From Valencia hispanica (Eukaryota > Chordata > Actinopteri > Cyprinodontiformes > Valenciidae), in NCBI GenBank assembly GCA_963556495.2, contig OY747721.1:32888349-32952348 (forward strand): 64,000 nt of DNA, read 5' to 3'. The number at the start of each line of letters is the position of its first letter. Position 1 is the first letter of the stretch. Under the pieces are notes generated by a model that worked only from the letters and a program-made list of their open reading frames with translations, was not told the origin of the DNA and searched no databases. The translations under genes and the position numbers were made by a program. This document shows positions 23,584 to 49,640 of this stretch, piece after piece.

Positions 23584-26500
23584 TCTGTATATGCAACTTG
23601 CACGGTTGTGGTAGACATACGTGAATGCAGCAAGCGAATGTCTGTATTTTCTTTTCTTTAGCAACTTGCTTAACATTTCTGAGATGCTGATCCTCTAACA
23701 AAATCTGACAATTTATTTCAGGGTACATACCCCAGGGATGGGACCCTGAGCTGAGTTTTTTGAGGGACTGTGTAAATTGAGATGTTCTTGAGCCCCACCA
23801 GAGGCACTTGATGTTCACCTAACCCAAGTTCTTTGTTAATAGCATCATATTTGAGTGCTGAAAACATAATTTTGAAGGTATATTGATGTCTTCATTTTTT
23901 ATATAGCCACTGACTGTAATACTACAAATAGTAGCTTTAACAATGGATTACAATAGCATGTATAGTTTCTTTTCCATTCAGCCCCACACAAATCACACAA
24001 AAACGATAAATGCATTTCAATTGTTCTTTATTAATAGATGGTTCATCGTTATATGAAGTAATAGCGAAGTTAATCTAAACAATAATGGCAATATAAAGGA
24101 ATAATACAAAACATTGAACAAGGTAGTAAAATAAAGGCAAATAAATAGTTTGATGTTATAGACATACATAGGCACAGAATCTTTTTTTAAAGAAAAACAT
24201 AAATAAAGACAGCGGAAATTTCAGATAGCAAATGATTAGATGCTTTCAAGTGCAGTGCAGAATAAATTGTCCATGGTCCTTTGTAAAGATGTTAAAAGCC
24301 TTGGTTTAGAATTTTTTTTGTCAAGATTAACAATCTCCTGCTGCCCTTCAATCCTATTTAGCTCTAGATATCCTAAAATACACAACATCATATCGATAAA
24401 CTCCTTTAACTGTAAACTGTAAAATCATACAGCCTCCATTTTGTCTTTCCGCCTTAGACATCAGTGGGTCACATATGATTTTAGAAAAGTTTCAGGTTAA
24501 GTTGACAGCTTAGGTGAGGATTCAGATACAAAACAGTTTAGTTAGAACAACATCCATTATAACAAAGCTGTATATATAGGAGGTTACCAGTAAAAAGCCA
24601 TTGTAGACTGCGAAAAAGGTGCAATATGTTGCAGGTTATAACAGTTTGGTAAGACTGCTAGGTGTTCGATAAAACCCTGGTTTGAAGCCTTTTGCTTGTT
24701 ATAAATCAACTACACAGTGTGTGTGTCAAGAGTAAATGGAAGAAAAATCTTTCTGATACTTAAAATATATTTAAAAAATCTCTAAGGATTCATTTGCAAT
24801 CGGTCTCCCCCACCAATGACAACAGAATCTTTCTCGTTGTCTTTCTGATACTCCTCCTTTCTGAAGCTTTTAGTCCAACAAGTGCCAATGCCTATCGAAG
24901 ACTGTTCACACCGCATCCTGCCTAAGAAGTATTCGGCGCATCAAGAATCAAGAGCATTTTTAGAAAGAGGTATGCAGTTTGTACACTAAACATGAAAGTT
25001 ATTGTACAGCACAGCCAGCGGGTAGCATTGAGGAACTTTAAAGAAGCGCAGGTCACAATCTTGGAGAACAAACTTGGTTCAACATTTATCTTTCCATCTA
25101 ACTCGCCCGTGACTTGATGTGGTTCTAAATGAGCAGTGTATCAAGACAAAATGGTACAGTTTGGAAAACTGGGGAAAAAAGCCTCATAATCACATTGGTT
25201 GCAGTCAGCTCATGCAAGATTAACCTGTTAACATTTTGGACATTAGAGGACAAAATATTCAGCTTGAACTGCTTAATTTGTGGTCTTAGCTGGTTCATCG
25301 TAATAGGGAACAAAACAATGCTGAAACTGGCTTATGATTTGTGTAATTTCCATCTTAGAGCTTTTTTGACACATGAACTAACATAGACCAGCTTTATTTC
25401 ACAATCTGTTATTCTTGTATTTGCCAAAATACACTGAAATATTCTATGGTACATGCAAATTTGTTGATAAGCAATTGGTAAACACTGGTACCTTTATTTC
25501 ATTAGAAAAAAACAGTACTTTTATTCCTTTGTTTTAGCATTTGACCCAGTTAAAAGACCAAAGGCTCAGTTCAACCTGAATTTAAATTTGTCCAAAGACC
25601 AGTTACAGAAATTGACTTTTTTATTTTTGATTGAGTGTGTATTCAGTCAGTAGGTTGAAAACCAAAATACTGATTGGAAAAAAGTTAAAATCACAGCGTG
25701 ATGTGACAAATCAAAGATAGAATTGTTTTGTTTTTTTACTATTTTTAGGTCACTCTGGTTTACCCAAGTATATCTCACTAAGACACATGGTTTCATTTTA
25801 AGGGTGACTTGTTTGTATAAAGAATCTAATTTGATTGCATGCACAAGACAATCAGATTTTTGGAGAATTTATTTTCAGACCTAGTCCTGGAAAATTTCAT
25901 ACCCTAACCTTTTCCAAAAATTTAAAGTCTGTGTGAACACCCTTCGTAGAACTTGTAGTAATAACCAAGTTTTCCAAGTACGACCAGCCCGACAGACATT
26001 TTAAGTGTCGTCTGTCCCTTTTTCAGTTTATGTCAAAATCTTTTATTTCTTGGTACTGCGTGATTGCTTGAAGAGTACTTCAATTAGGTGTGATATTTAA
26101 GTTAGAATTCTTCAAGAGAAAGAAGTTTCTCAAAAACTGCAACCTCAAAAATCCAATATGGCTGCTCTCACATATTAAAAAAAAAACTCTTTACCTGCAC
26201 TTTTTACCATTAGTAGCTCATTGCATCTTTAGCTAACACATGTAACCAAAATGCTGCGAAATACAGTGATTAGCTTGTATTGCTAACAGCAGTTAGCATG
26301 GTCACTGAGCCTCCTACTTAGAAAGTCTCAGTGGTTTTTTTTCGAAGTTGGAACTGAAGCACAGTTGAGCTTGTGTGATGACATTCCAAGATCAAAGTTC
26401 TGACTTAGTTAAACTGATTGGAGCATAAGTAACCACCAGAACTAGTTCCTGGTTAACTGTCATGTACTGTGGCCAAGCTCTCCTTTTGAAAGAAACCTGT

Positions 26501-27928
26501 TAAAAAGACTTTGAACATGAACAAATATTAGCTAAAAACTGTACAGCAGTAAAGCTAAACACATTTTCCATTAACATTTGTATGAAGTAGGATTCCTACA
26601 AAAAGCAGAAAGGAAACAATTTGCAATTAAAAATGAATTCCAACATAACCTGTCAGCTGTCAAAGGAAACAAAAGCCTCTGAATAAATGAGTCTGAATAA
26701 ATGATGCGGTATTATAATATTCATTAATATGCTATAGATGTTAGAACTCATCTATACTCAGAATGATAGAAAATTAGCTTTACTAATCTTTTTAGGGGAA
26801 ACATGCTACTGCTAACATTAAAATGAGCTAAGCTAACTTTAGCTTGGCTAGCAACGCTGTGTAATCTTTATCAAAAGGCAAAATTATCCTGTCTTTGATT
26901 TAGTCAGGGAAATTAATAGGAATGCAACGTGAGGTTTACAATTGGAAAGCGGAAGATATCCCACCCACACTGACCTAAGAATCCAATGTGGCAGCTGGAT
27001 GTATAAACGCAGTTTAAGTTGCAGTCACAAACTGCTTTCTTTGCTCTTCTGATGGTTTAGATCGCTTTAAACCTCATGCACACATAGTACTGTACTGTAT
27101 CTGTTAAGATCTTTATTTCATATTTCAATCCACAAAATGCTGGGAAGCGTAATTAACTTGTATTAATAAGAATCATTACAAGACATCATTCCTGAATTGA
27201 GTTATTAATTGAGTTCTTATCCTGAATCTAAGTTCTGACTTCAGAGACAAATGGAAGTATTAACTGAGGGTGTGGAAATGAGAATAGACCTGTAAGAGAA
27301 ACATTCGATTAACTTTATGATGGCAAGTTTTCAAGCTGACTATCCCTGAGCAGAGCGCAGAGAGTAGGAATTACCGTTTATGTCCACAGTGGGTTAAAAT
27401 GCACCTATATGGACATGTAATATAAAGAACATTTTTTGTCAAACTAACTGTACACTGTAGCCAAAAAAGTTCATTCCTTCATGTTGCTCAACCCTTCTGT
27501 ATGCTATGTACTTTTATATGTGGAATTGGGCACAAAATGAAGGGTTAGGTTAAAAAAGGCCATTTTAAATAACTTAAAAATAAAAAAATAAAATAGTTCA
27601 TCTCCAGAGTTGTGACCTTGTAGGATATCACTCCCATAGTGATTTACACAAGTTAATATGCAGGAAGGAGGTAAAACACGGGTGCAGCTGCAGGAAAGAG
27701 TTGGCTTAAAAGTGGCCCAGAACTCTTCTGGGTTCTCTTTGGAAGATGGACTTACTTTAAATAAGGCCAATGAAGCCACTTTTTATACATGCAAAAAGGT
27801 TAGAAATGTTCAGGACCAGCTAACTACAACCTTATTTGGACTTTTCTGAATTTTCCACAATGTTAACGGAATTATTGTTGCAATATTAGCACCTCCAGGT
27901 GAAAACACAGACAGCACAGTTGTTTGAA
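23584..27928 (-). other. AT-rich region, possible long 3' UTR of cdr2l
   Basis: About 4 kb with few recognisable transposon remains compared with the rest of the window and no coding exon on either strand. A minus-strand AATAAA is at 24032-24027 (TTTATT on plus). One reading is that the cdr2l 3' UTR extends from 29535 to about 24010, interrupted by the Tc1 copy at 27.9-29.0 kb. This is inference only. Confidence 0.3.
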
Positions 27929-29005
27929 ATACGCTACCTCGTAAAAGTATTCACACCCCTTGAACTTTTTCACATTAGGTCACACTACCACAACAAATGT
28001 GAATGCCTTTAATTGGGGTATTTCATATGATGGATCAAGACAAAGATGCATATAACTGAAAACTGGACAGAAAATCTAATTTTTATTTTATTTCTTTGCG
28101 ACAAAAAAAAAAAGTGTGGCATGCATTTGTGTTCAGTCTGCTTGACCTATACTATGATACACCTAAGTACAGTTCATCTGTGTATAATCTAATACTAGTT
28201 TAAATTCAGCCAAGAAGCCTATGGTAACTCTGGAGGAGCTGCAGAAATCCACAGCTCAGGTGGGAGAATCTGGCAACACGACCATTTTTCATTGAAAACT
28301 TTGCAAATTTGACCTTTATGGAAGAGTGGAAAGAAGAAGGCCCGATTATGCAAGTTGTATGGAACAGCATACGTGGAAAAAAGTGGTCTGGTCAGATGAA
28401 AGCAAAGTTTAACCTTTTGGCCTACATGCACAACAGTATGTATGGCAGAAAACCAACATAGACCATCACTGTGAACAGACCAGGACCATAGTGGTAGCAT
28501 CAGGCGATGGGGGTACCTTTTTTGTCAGCTAGGACAGGGAAGCTGGTCAGAGTTGATAGAACGATGGACGGGGCCAAATACAAGACAATCCTGGAAGAAA
28601 ACCTGCTAAAGGTTCACCTTTCAAGAAGGCAAACAACTCTAAACATGCATCAGAGCTACAGTGGAGTCGTTTAGGTCAAAATAGAAATGTGTGTTTGAAT
28701 GGCCCAGTCAAAGTTCAAATTTTAATTGAGAATCAGTGAAAGGACCTGAAAACGGATGCTTACAGACACGCTCCATCCAGTCTGACTGCGCTACAAAAAC
28801 AAAAAAAAAAGACTTGAAGTTGATTCTCCAAACTGCTGGACCAGGAGCCCTGAACACAAATGCATGTCTCACCTGCTAGATTTCATCTTTAAAAGACAAC
28901 AATTGACTACTTTGTGTTGGTCTAACACAAAACCCCCCAATAAAATGCAATTATGGTCAAAATATTGAAATGTTTGGGCATATGAATACTTCTGTGAGGC
29001 GCTGG
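27929..29005 (+). mobile_element. Degenerate near-full-length Tc1-like transposon
   Basis: The left end reads TACCTCGTAAAAGTATTCAC and the right end GAATACTTCTGTGAGGCGC. Subterminal segments CTACTTTGTGTTGGTCTAAC and TTTTCACATTAGGTCACAC are inverted counterparts. The interior has TCTGGAGGAGCTGCAGAAATC, a transposase remnant broken by frameshifts. Same family as the copies at 0.9, 47.4, 54.8 and 59.9 kb. Confidence 0.8.
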
Positions 29006-29535
29006 ATGTGAGATCTACTCTTCTCTTATAGGAAATACATAAATATTAGTGAAGCTTGTTTATTAGTAAACAGATATACCTTGAGTTACTGTTACATTTG
29101 CTTTCTACCCCGCTAAGACTTGTCTTATTTTACTTAAATTTGAACTTTAAGTGCAACACTGAGGCATTTTGCCGCTGCATTTTGCCGTGTTGTGTAAAGT
29201 AAGCACGACAGTACAATTAGCCTATGAATCTGTTTCCATTAACCGAACTAAATAACCCTAACCCCTACCCCCAATGGAGGAAAATATGGTCTAAGCTTAC
29301 GCAATTAATTTCATTTTCCAGAAGCTTCACTGGATTTCCGTTTCCCAAGGGATGGCATGCACTTCAGATTTGGTTTATTTTCAGGCGGGTTTAGTTTAGC
29401 TTAGTTCTGGATGAAATCAATACTTTCGTTTTAGTAGTAGCACCCTCTATAAGATTGTGTACACTAGCCCCTTGTTCACAAGCACCTAGCACTTAAACAG
29501 CAACATCCTCATTCGTAGAGCTGAGAAGTGTGATC
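29006..29535 (-). other. cdr2l proximal 3' UTR
   Basis: Sequence directly after the cdr2l TAA (29538-29536 on minus). No exon or element recognised. It ends at the Tc1 copy. Confidence 0.5.
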
Positions 29536-41646
<12,111 letters not shown>

Positions 41647-42019
41647 GGGTGTCCGCTCACGTCCAAACAGGGAGCAGATGTAACCCCGCCAACGCCTCCC
41701 TCTGAGGGAACAATAACCCTCCGACGGCGGAGGAGGCGGCAACAGCAGAAACGAGGCTCCTCCAGGAGCCGCGCAACGCAGCGGTCCTATTTCTCTCTCT
41801 CTCTCTCTCGCTCTCTTTATCTCTCTCTCTCATCCCCCGTACACGTCAACCCAGCAGCAGCCCATCCCGGAGCCCCGGCCAGAGACTCTCAAACGTGGCA
41901 GGGTTATGTCGCAACAACAGCAGCACCACTCGCGATGCCTTCACGTGCAGCTCGTACCCCACGCTTTTGTCTCTCTACTCAAGCGTGTAAAAAGGGGACA
42001 CGAAGGTGGATCGTAGCAG

Positions 42020-42650
42020 AGGTGGGTAGAGTAGACAAAAACTGTACTCAAGTAAAAGTAGCACTACTTCAACGTATGTTTTTACTCAAGTAGAAGTACA
42101 AAGTAGTCATTTAAAAAAAAAAGTACTCAAGTAAGAGTAAATAAGTAGGCTATTTGGTAAAAAGGCTACTCGAGTATTGAGTACTTGAGTATTTGTTTTG
42201 AGGTCGTAAAATAGGATTTAATATTTAAAAATGATGTAAGTTGATAAAAATGTCAAGTTATTTGCGAATTGTAAAGACTAAATATTCAGAAAAACATAAT
42301 GGCATAATTATAAAATAAATTTGACTAGATGAAACCTTTAACCATGTTGTTTAAGTTAAACAAATTAAACCAATACTTACAGTGGGTAATGTACATATAT
42401 TAGACCAGGGTAAGGTACCCCCCACTTGACCTCCAAATGACACAACAGCCTCAGCAGATAGAAAATAATGTTAAAATGATGAAGCTTGTGTACAAACATA
42501 GGTCATACTTCAACATAAACTGTGTGTGTGAGTCTTAAACATTCAGTTTCATTCAGTAAAGTTACTCTCTGTGGGTGGTAGCCAGAAACTTGACTCATGT
42601 AAGAGTAGTAATAATTAATTATTACTCTAAAGTAAAAAGTATGGTCTTGT
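42020..42650. mobile_element. Degraded hAT-like MITE (AGTACTCAAGTA family)
   Basis: The left end is AGAGGTGGGTAGAGTAG followed by many TACTCAAGTAAAAGTA-type units. The right side keeps GACTCATGTAAGAGTAGTAA. Ends are incomplete and no duplication was found. Confidence 0.55.
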
Positions 42651-45117
42651 AAAACCTCTCCTAAAGGTTATGTATTTCAAAAAGACAGTTTCGTCCCCCA
42701 GACTGTCTCTCCAATAATTGTGTAGGTCGCCCCGACATTATTACGCCCCTGATCCGCATCAAGAGGAAGACACAAGCATGTAATTACTATGAACTGTAAG
42801 GGAAAATAGGGAATGGTAGAAAGCAAAGCGTCCATTTAGTGGCTATTTTGGTCAGTGAGCGGGGAGCTTGTGGGTGCTTACCTAAACACAATAATCGGAG
42901 CAATAACACCAGTAATCGTTGGGGCAGTGAGGCACAGTTTAGCTCACGTGCCATCAACCAACAGAACAAAGAAGAAGACGAAGCCAATGACAGAAATGAT
43001 GGGACTTCCCCATATACCGTGGTGGTAATGACCGCAAAGACCAGCTCCCTCTTATGCTTCTTTCTGAGAATATAGCTTATCACCACTTCTACATTCCCTT
43101 TTGTCTAAAACGTACCTTTGAATTTCCACGACAGCTGTCCTCTAGAGGATGTGTTTCCTAGCTTTAGACAGAGGCCGACCTATTAACATGCATAAATATT
43201 GGACTTTGGTTAAAAAACACACACACAGACACAAAAGAAAGTATATGTTTTAACATGCTGACTAATCAAGTAAACATACAATAGTTATTAGCTGTAAATC
43301 ATTAAAGATTGAAAACATAAAAAGGGTTCCACATATTTGCCTTGTTTAAAGGAATGTTTTTTTTTCATTGCCCAGACAAAAAGACATACTCAGTTTTTTA
43401 GCAACAAGAACAGGATTTGTGACAGTCTTTGTTTTTAAAAAAAATGCTTGCCATATTTAGCCATGTTTGGCAAGTAGGTTCATCCCAGTTTACTGTAGAG
43501 TAAAACGGTGCTGGATGTTTGTGGTCCTTTTTAACATGAAATCACAATAAAAGGTTAGTAAAAACATTTTTAATTTGCCAATGATAACTGTGTCCATCAC
43601 CATCAATTGGCTGTCTTGGCAAGTTAGATTAGTACCGTTCTTGAATTATAGTCAGGAGCCACACAAAATTATTCCACTAGCTGCCAGTGGCCTTGGGCAA
43701 CATTCTGGATACTTATTAATTAGAAGGTTCTTTACTCTGTATTGTATGGATGTTCTCTGTTAGCTTAAATTTTTGCAAAAAATAATCTGAATAACAACAA
43801 AAATCCATACAAAAGGATGTTACCTGCGTTTTATCTGATTGGAAAATCTAAACTGTACTTCCACTTTCAGCATTATCCATACTAAATACTAAATTCTACT
43901 GTGGATGGTTGTGGAGTACCCAAATGCAGGTAAAAGGGGAGCAGAAGTAGAGCAAAAATAAAGATGTTTAATACAAAATAAACGTACAAAACAAAGTCCA
44001 AATATCCAGAAACCTGAACTGAAGATAATGAAATTCAATAATTCCAAAAAACAAACCACAAGGAAACAAGGAAAGCAGGTGATTTGCTGCTTTTGCTGTA
44101 GTAGGGTGGGAATTGAATTCTTATTCTTGTGTGTTTTAAAACAACAAACATGTAAAAATAATAATAAAAACCTATGTCTTACCATGAGGAGAATTTCTTG
44201 GGGCGTCCAGTCCTGGAAAGATAAGCAGCCGATTTAAATGCATTCCTCAAGCGAATAACACTTCTCACACTAGCACGAAGGCCTTTCTTCACAGACTGAT
44301 GATGAAGAGCAGTAACAATTACATCAAGAGCATTTAATCAGAAGCAACAGGCCGCCCCTTAATCGTTTAATCTAATAGAAGCAGAAAAGTGGATATCGCT
44401 TGATCTTTTGTGGCTACCTGTGGGGGGAAAGTGTTTTCAAATCTCCTCAACCTACGCATTCGAATGAAAAACATTGTGTGACTGGTTAGGGTGGGTCAGA
44501 TTGGTATGATCTACCACAGGACGGGTTTACATATTACTACACCACTAGAGGGCGAGCTTCTGATTTAGGTTGACTGTGGGGGCTTAGTACAACACAAGTT
44601 GTAGGTCCTATCTCTTTAGTGTGTGCACAGCAGCTTTGCGCATGGCTGCCGATGCTTTTACCTCAGGTCTTTGCAGTCTAACTTCCATTCTGTCCAGGTG
44701 TGGTTTCCAATGGTTTGCTCCTGCAAATTTTTGTAATGTTAACGATGAAAGCGATATAAATGAGGGAGGGCTCATATTACACAACTATGCTTCAATAAAC
44801 TAAAATGTGAACTACAAGTACATACCTAGTACACTAGCAGTATAGTACTTAAATGTACTTTTAGTTCACATTGTTTATTGAAGTATACTTAAAGCATAAT
44901 TAAAGTATACTTCAATAAACTTAAAATGTTCCAATTTAGTACAAAGAAATGTACTTGATAAAATGAACTTTAAGTATACTAGTTTTTGCTAAGGGACAAC
45001 TTAGAAGTATCTGTAAGTCTTTAGATTTCTTTCTTTTACAAATGAATAATGTTAGTGATTCCCTTTGGATGTCGGCAACCTGTTCTGTTGCAAAAACACA
45101 ATATACTGGAAATGACT
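42651..45117. other. Intergenic sequence, no gene recognised
   Basis: 44790-44882 forms an inverted repeat (TCAATAAACTAAAATGTGAAC with TTTTAGTTCACATTGTTTATTGA), a foldback MITE remnant. A CTCF-like core CCACTAGAGGGCGA is at 44542-44555. Otherwise AT-rich with no coding signal. Confidence 0.45.
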
Positions 45118-45128
45118 ATGTGCAGGAC

Positions 45129-46876
45129 CAAGGGCGTAACCATCATCTCAGAAGTGAGGGGACAATTTCTTTTTTCAGTGGCCTATTGTGTGATTTATCA
45201 TCCTCTCACATACAGTAATACTTTTCCTCAGTGGTTAAAAAGCCGTTTAATCACTGTTACATGAGTGTGCTGGTTTAGTTATCCCCACGACCCCACGAGT
45301 GGCATAGACAATGGATGGATCGATGGCTTACCCGTTAGTGTTCCAATGGCCGCATTCGAGGCTAGCCCTGTTGCTGGTTGAAATCTACTGAAATTCTGAC
45401 TTCTAACTTCTATGAACTTATACATATTTTATATCATTAGAAAGCTAAGAGTCTTGTGATTTCACTTATGGATGCCAATCAATGATACAGTCATAACTGT
45501 GGGCACGAGTGCTTTTGCCAACACACACACACACCCCTGCACAAGGAGATAAAATGTGTGACTCACCCATTTGTAGTCCAATAAATGTGACAAAACCAAT
45601 CCATCTCAAACAGAACTGACTTTTTACATCCATAAGGGTCTGATTAAAGTCCTCTAATAAAGTGATTATTCCAGGACAACAGTAAAACTGATAAAAAATG
45701 TAAAATAAACAGCAAAAATACACTTCCTAAATGTCTATTCCATGTTTGTAGTCAAATAATCATATTTTAAGTTCTCACTGTGATTTTGTTATTAAAAGCA
45801 AAAACAAGTTTTAGTAAAGAAATATTCAGCCAGCTGTTTGAAAAGACATTTGCTGTCTTCGAGTCAGACAACAGAGATAATAACGATAGCATGGTCCAAA
45901 TGAATACTTGGACATGATGAAATAAAGCTTCATCATGGAGTTAAGGAGCTCAGAAACTAAACTAGTTTATATAACGTTGTGATTTTTTTAAATGTTTATA
46001 TTCAGTCAGAAAAGATTGTTTTAGTTAAAAATGTATCTGTTTAACTAAAGTATTTGTAACATTTTGGTCTATGTGTTACAACTAAGCAGTGCTGAGATAT
46101 TCTTTCTTTTACATACAAAAGTTTTTGCCACTTCAACAGCAAGTTTAGAGGGAACGCAATAAGAAATCTCAGATGTCCCAGCATTCTACCAGCATGTAAA
46201 CGCATCATGCGCGCACAAATCTGGAGACGTGAAATCAGTCTCAAAACTCCTCGTGCACTTGTTGTAACCTTAATTTGTCCGTAAACGTGGTTTTGTCTGT
46301 GTGTATCAGGGTTTTGGTGCGTAGTATTTAACGATTTGTATGCGTATGAGTCGTTTTGAATTCGTAGTTAGTTTTAAGTTAGTGTACTTTGAAATGGTGC
46401 GTGAGTAAATGTATTTTGTAGTCGTACTTTCTTGATATTTCTGTGTACAGTTGAACATAAAACAGCAATATTTAAGTACTCGAAGTTACGCACAAAATGT
46501 TTTTTACGAGTTACAAATCATGTTTTACACATACAGCTACCTATAGTTACACACAAACAGGCTGACACAAGTTACAAATCAAGTATTACACACACACACA
46601 GATCTTTTGAGCCCATTTCTCTCCATGTTGTTTGCCTTTTGCTGGTTGTGGCTGGCTTGTTAGACATGTTGTGCTGCACTGCTCTCTCTAGCAGTTGACG
46701 ACGACCCACTGTTTGCGTTAGCTTACGGTGCGTTCAAAGACGGCTCGGAAAAATCTGTTACCACATGTTAACGGTCAAGACGGCTATAAAGGCTGAAAAA
46801 AGTGCGGGGGACGCAGGGCACCGACACGGGAAGTGCGGGGGACATGTCCCACGCGTACCCCGCGGTTGTTACGCCC
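45129..46876. mobile_element. Unclassified element with GGGCGTAAC inverted ends
   Basis: GGGCGTAACCATCATC near the left edge and GGTTGTTACGCCC at the right edge are inverted. The direct repeat ATGTGCAGGAC flanks both sides (45118-45128 and 46877-46887). The interior has no long ORF but contains AAGTTACGCACAAAATG and ACGAGTTACAAATC stretches. Confidence 0.6.
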
Positions 46877-47404
46877 ATGTGCAGGACTTGAAACAGGAAT
46901 GTTGTGCCATCCTCCATGCCACATGCTTTGTTGAGTTCCTTGTGTAAGCTATTCTCATCCTGAAATAGTCACCTTATCTAGAGCAGCAGCAGGTGAGATG
47001 ACTAACAGAGCAAGCTCAGGGTACAGCAGGGGCAGAAATGATTTGAGCGGTGACTCCTTTCAAACTCTGCCGCGACGGTATGTAACTGTCAGGCTCATTG
47101 GAGGGGGTCATCGTCCTCTACGGCTTAATCGCTTTGCTTTGCTACGCAGTCACATGAGCAGTCGCCTTATCCAGTTCCATGAAAAAGGAAATGTTTGACC
47201 TGCAAAAAGAAAAGATTTCTAATACGGCCATCTGTCCTGAATTCCACACAGCTCTGTTTTACCTGAAAGAGGAAAGGATTATGATCTTCAATTCACAACG
47301 GACGGTCTGTAAAATGAAAGCGAAGAGTGTTTCTTTTTATTACACCACCTGCTTATTACACACAGACTTGAGCCACTTTCACCAACAGATGCACGTGTGA
47401 AAAT

Positions 47405-48060
47405 ACAATGCCTTTCAGATGTTTTCATTCCCTTAAAATTGTTCACATCTTTCACATTTCAACCATAAACTAAAGTCTTTTTTATTGGGATTTTATGTGA
47501 CACAACAACACAAAGTACTGTATAATTTTAAAGCAGCTTTTTCACAAGTTGAAATCTGAACAGTGTGGCATGCATTTATTTTAACCCTATTTACTCTAAT
47601 ACCCCTAAATACAATCCATTGCAAACAATTTCCCCTTCGGAAGTCGCCTAAAGACTACACATCAATCACAGCATACCATTGCCACTGTGAAAAATGGTAG
47701 TGGCAGCATCATGCTGTGTGAATACTTGTCCTCTGGGATGATAGAAGCAGCTAAATATAGGAAAATCTTGGAAGAGTACCTGTTAGATGATTTTAAATAA
47801 TTCAGACTGGTGCCGGGATTCACCTTCCAAGAGGATAACACAACTAAACATACAGCCTGAGCTACATTATAGGGATTTAGATCATATCCCAGTCATGACT
47901 TACAATGGCCTAGCCAAAGTCCAGGCCTAAACTCAGAGAATTTGAGGCATGACGTTCATAGACGAGCCACATCTCAAAATCATTCCAGCCGTAATTACAG
48001 CTAAAGGAAGTTTCGTGAAAATGTGATAGAGGCCTGTATCGTTTTCCTTTAAGGATTTCT
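47405..48060 (+). mobile_element. Tc1-like transposon, right end truncated
   Basis: The left end has CAATGCCTTTCAGATGTTTTC and CATCTTTCACATTTCAACC. A GTGGCAGCATCATGCTGTG block and GGCCTAGCCAAAGTCCAGGC follow in order. The reading frame is destroyed. Confidence 0.7.
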
Positions 48061-48568
48061 GCCTTGCTTTATAAGTAGGAAGCTTTTACCTCCATGTTGC
48101 ACTTGTTCACGGCTCTTTTGACAAAGATGTTGTTACTGATTGCACATCACCTTCCTGCATACGTTTATTGCACGGGTATGCCAACGCCTTATCTCACATT
48201 TTACAATACACTTGAGCTTTCTTAATTGACTCAAGCTTCCACCTGGCTACAAAATGATTAAGACTATAACATGTCCTTGCAACCACAATAAATCAAAACA
48301 AGTGAAAAACTCTGGAGTCAATAAACCTGTTTTTAATAAAAAACTGTTCATGACACCTGCCCAGCAGTATTCACTGTGGCATTGCACCGTGTGATTTTAG
48401 AATCTGTTGTACAAAAAACCCCAGTGGATTAAACACTAATCCTTGGGGAACTCCAAACATATATGAAGACTACCTCAAATTTAGGCATTTAAATGATTCA
48501 GATTTTCAGACAAAGAACCATCCATCAATTTACACTGAGACACACACACATTCATACCTGAAGGTAAC

Positions 48569-49320
48569 TTGGAGTATTTAATTAACCTAACAGTCATGTT
48601 TTTGGACTGTGGGAGGAAGCCGGAGTATCTGGGAAGAACCTATACATGCAGATTCAAGAGAAGATTCAAACCCAGGACCTTCTTGCTGCAAGGACACAGT
48701 GCTACCAACTGCTCCACCGTGCAACCCTCAAACAAAGATAAGATGAGAAAACACATAAAGAAATGTTCAAAATTATGGTTTCATTTATTAAAAGAAACCT
48801 TATCCAAACCGGCCTGGCACTGTTTGAAAGACTGTCTTGTTAAATGACACATTTACCACATCAAGCTGAGTTCACTATGATTTAGTATAATTTGTAATGT
48901 GTATATATATATATATATACACACATATATATGTAGTTTCCTTCGTGTCCTGTTGCCAACTTTTTACTTTCCTTAATATAGAAAGTGCTATTACATCAGT
49001 TCTTCTGTTCTTTCTGTGTCTCTGCTCTGTCTTCACGGCCGTAGCAGATGACCACTCCTACTGAGCCAGGTTCTGGTTCTGTTGGAGGTTTCTTCCTGTT
49101 GAAGGGGACTTTTTCCTCTCCACTGTCGCTGCATGCTTGCTCAGTATGAGGGATCGCTGTGGTTGGAGTCTGCATCAATCAGGCAGAACTGCAAGTCAAC
49201 AACTCGATGCAATCTGCTGGGATTCCTTAAATAGAAAGCGTTTCAACTGACTTGAATGTATGTAGAAAAAAAACTGAAGTGGCTTTCTTGTTAAGTGCCT
49301 TGAGATGACATCTGTTGGGA
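48569..49320. repeat. Two common dispersed fish repeats and a TA microsatellite
   Basis: 48580-48725 holds TTTGGACTGTGGGAGGAAGC and CTACCAACTGCTCCACCGTG (same family as 37.0 kb). 48902-48930 is TA/CA-rich. 49060-49315 holds GGAGGTTTCTTCCTGTTGAA, CCTCTCCACTGTCGCTGC and AGTGCCTTGAGATGACA, a LINE-tail-like repeat with many genomic copies in fish. Confidence 0.6.
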
Positions 49321-49324
49321 ATCT

Positions 49325-49640
49325 GTCAGGGTGTGCGGTGTGATGCATGGACCCAAACGCAGACACCGTGGAAAGGTGCAAGGATGTTCATTAAAGTGCT
49401 GCTGGTGGAGGAGATGATGATGATGATGATGATGACAACAGGAACGGAGAGACAGGACATCGGACAATCAGGAAGGAGGACAACAAGGTAGGCACACGAG
49501 ACATCAATAATGATCCGGCGCTGAGGGAAGGGAAGTGACAGGTTAAAAACACAATAGGAAAAGAGGATCAGGTGTGGATGATTGGAGAGACAGGTGAGGG
49601 CAATGATGAGAGGGAGCAAACAGGGAACCATGACAGAATC
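49325..49640. repeat. Dispersed repeat with TCTGTCA-type ends and (GAT)n
   Basis: Starts TCTGTCAGGGTGTGCGG and ends GGAACCATGACAGA, short inverted ends. (GAT)n lies at about 49412-49434. Family unknown to me. Confidence 0.45.

Noticed and set aside
42787..43086. Minus-strand 99-codon hydrophobic frame, considered as a membrane protein exon
   Set aside because: No recognisable family, no consistent splice partners, and surrounding sequence is repeat-like.
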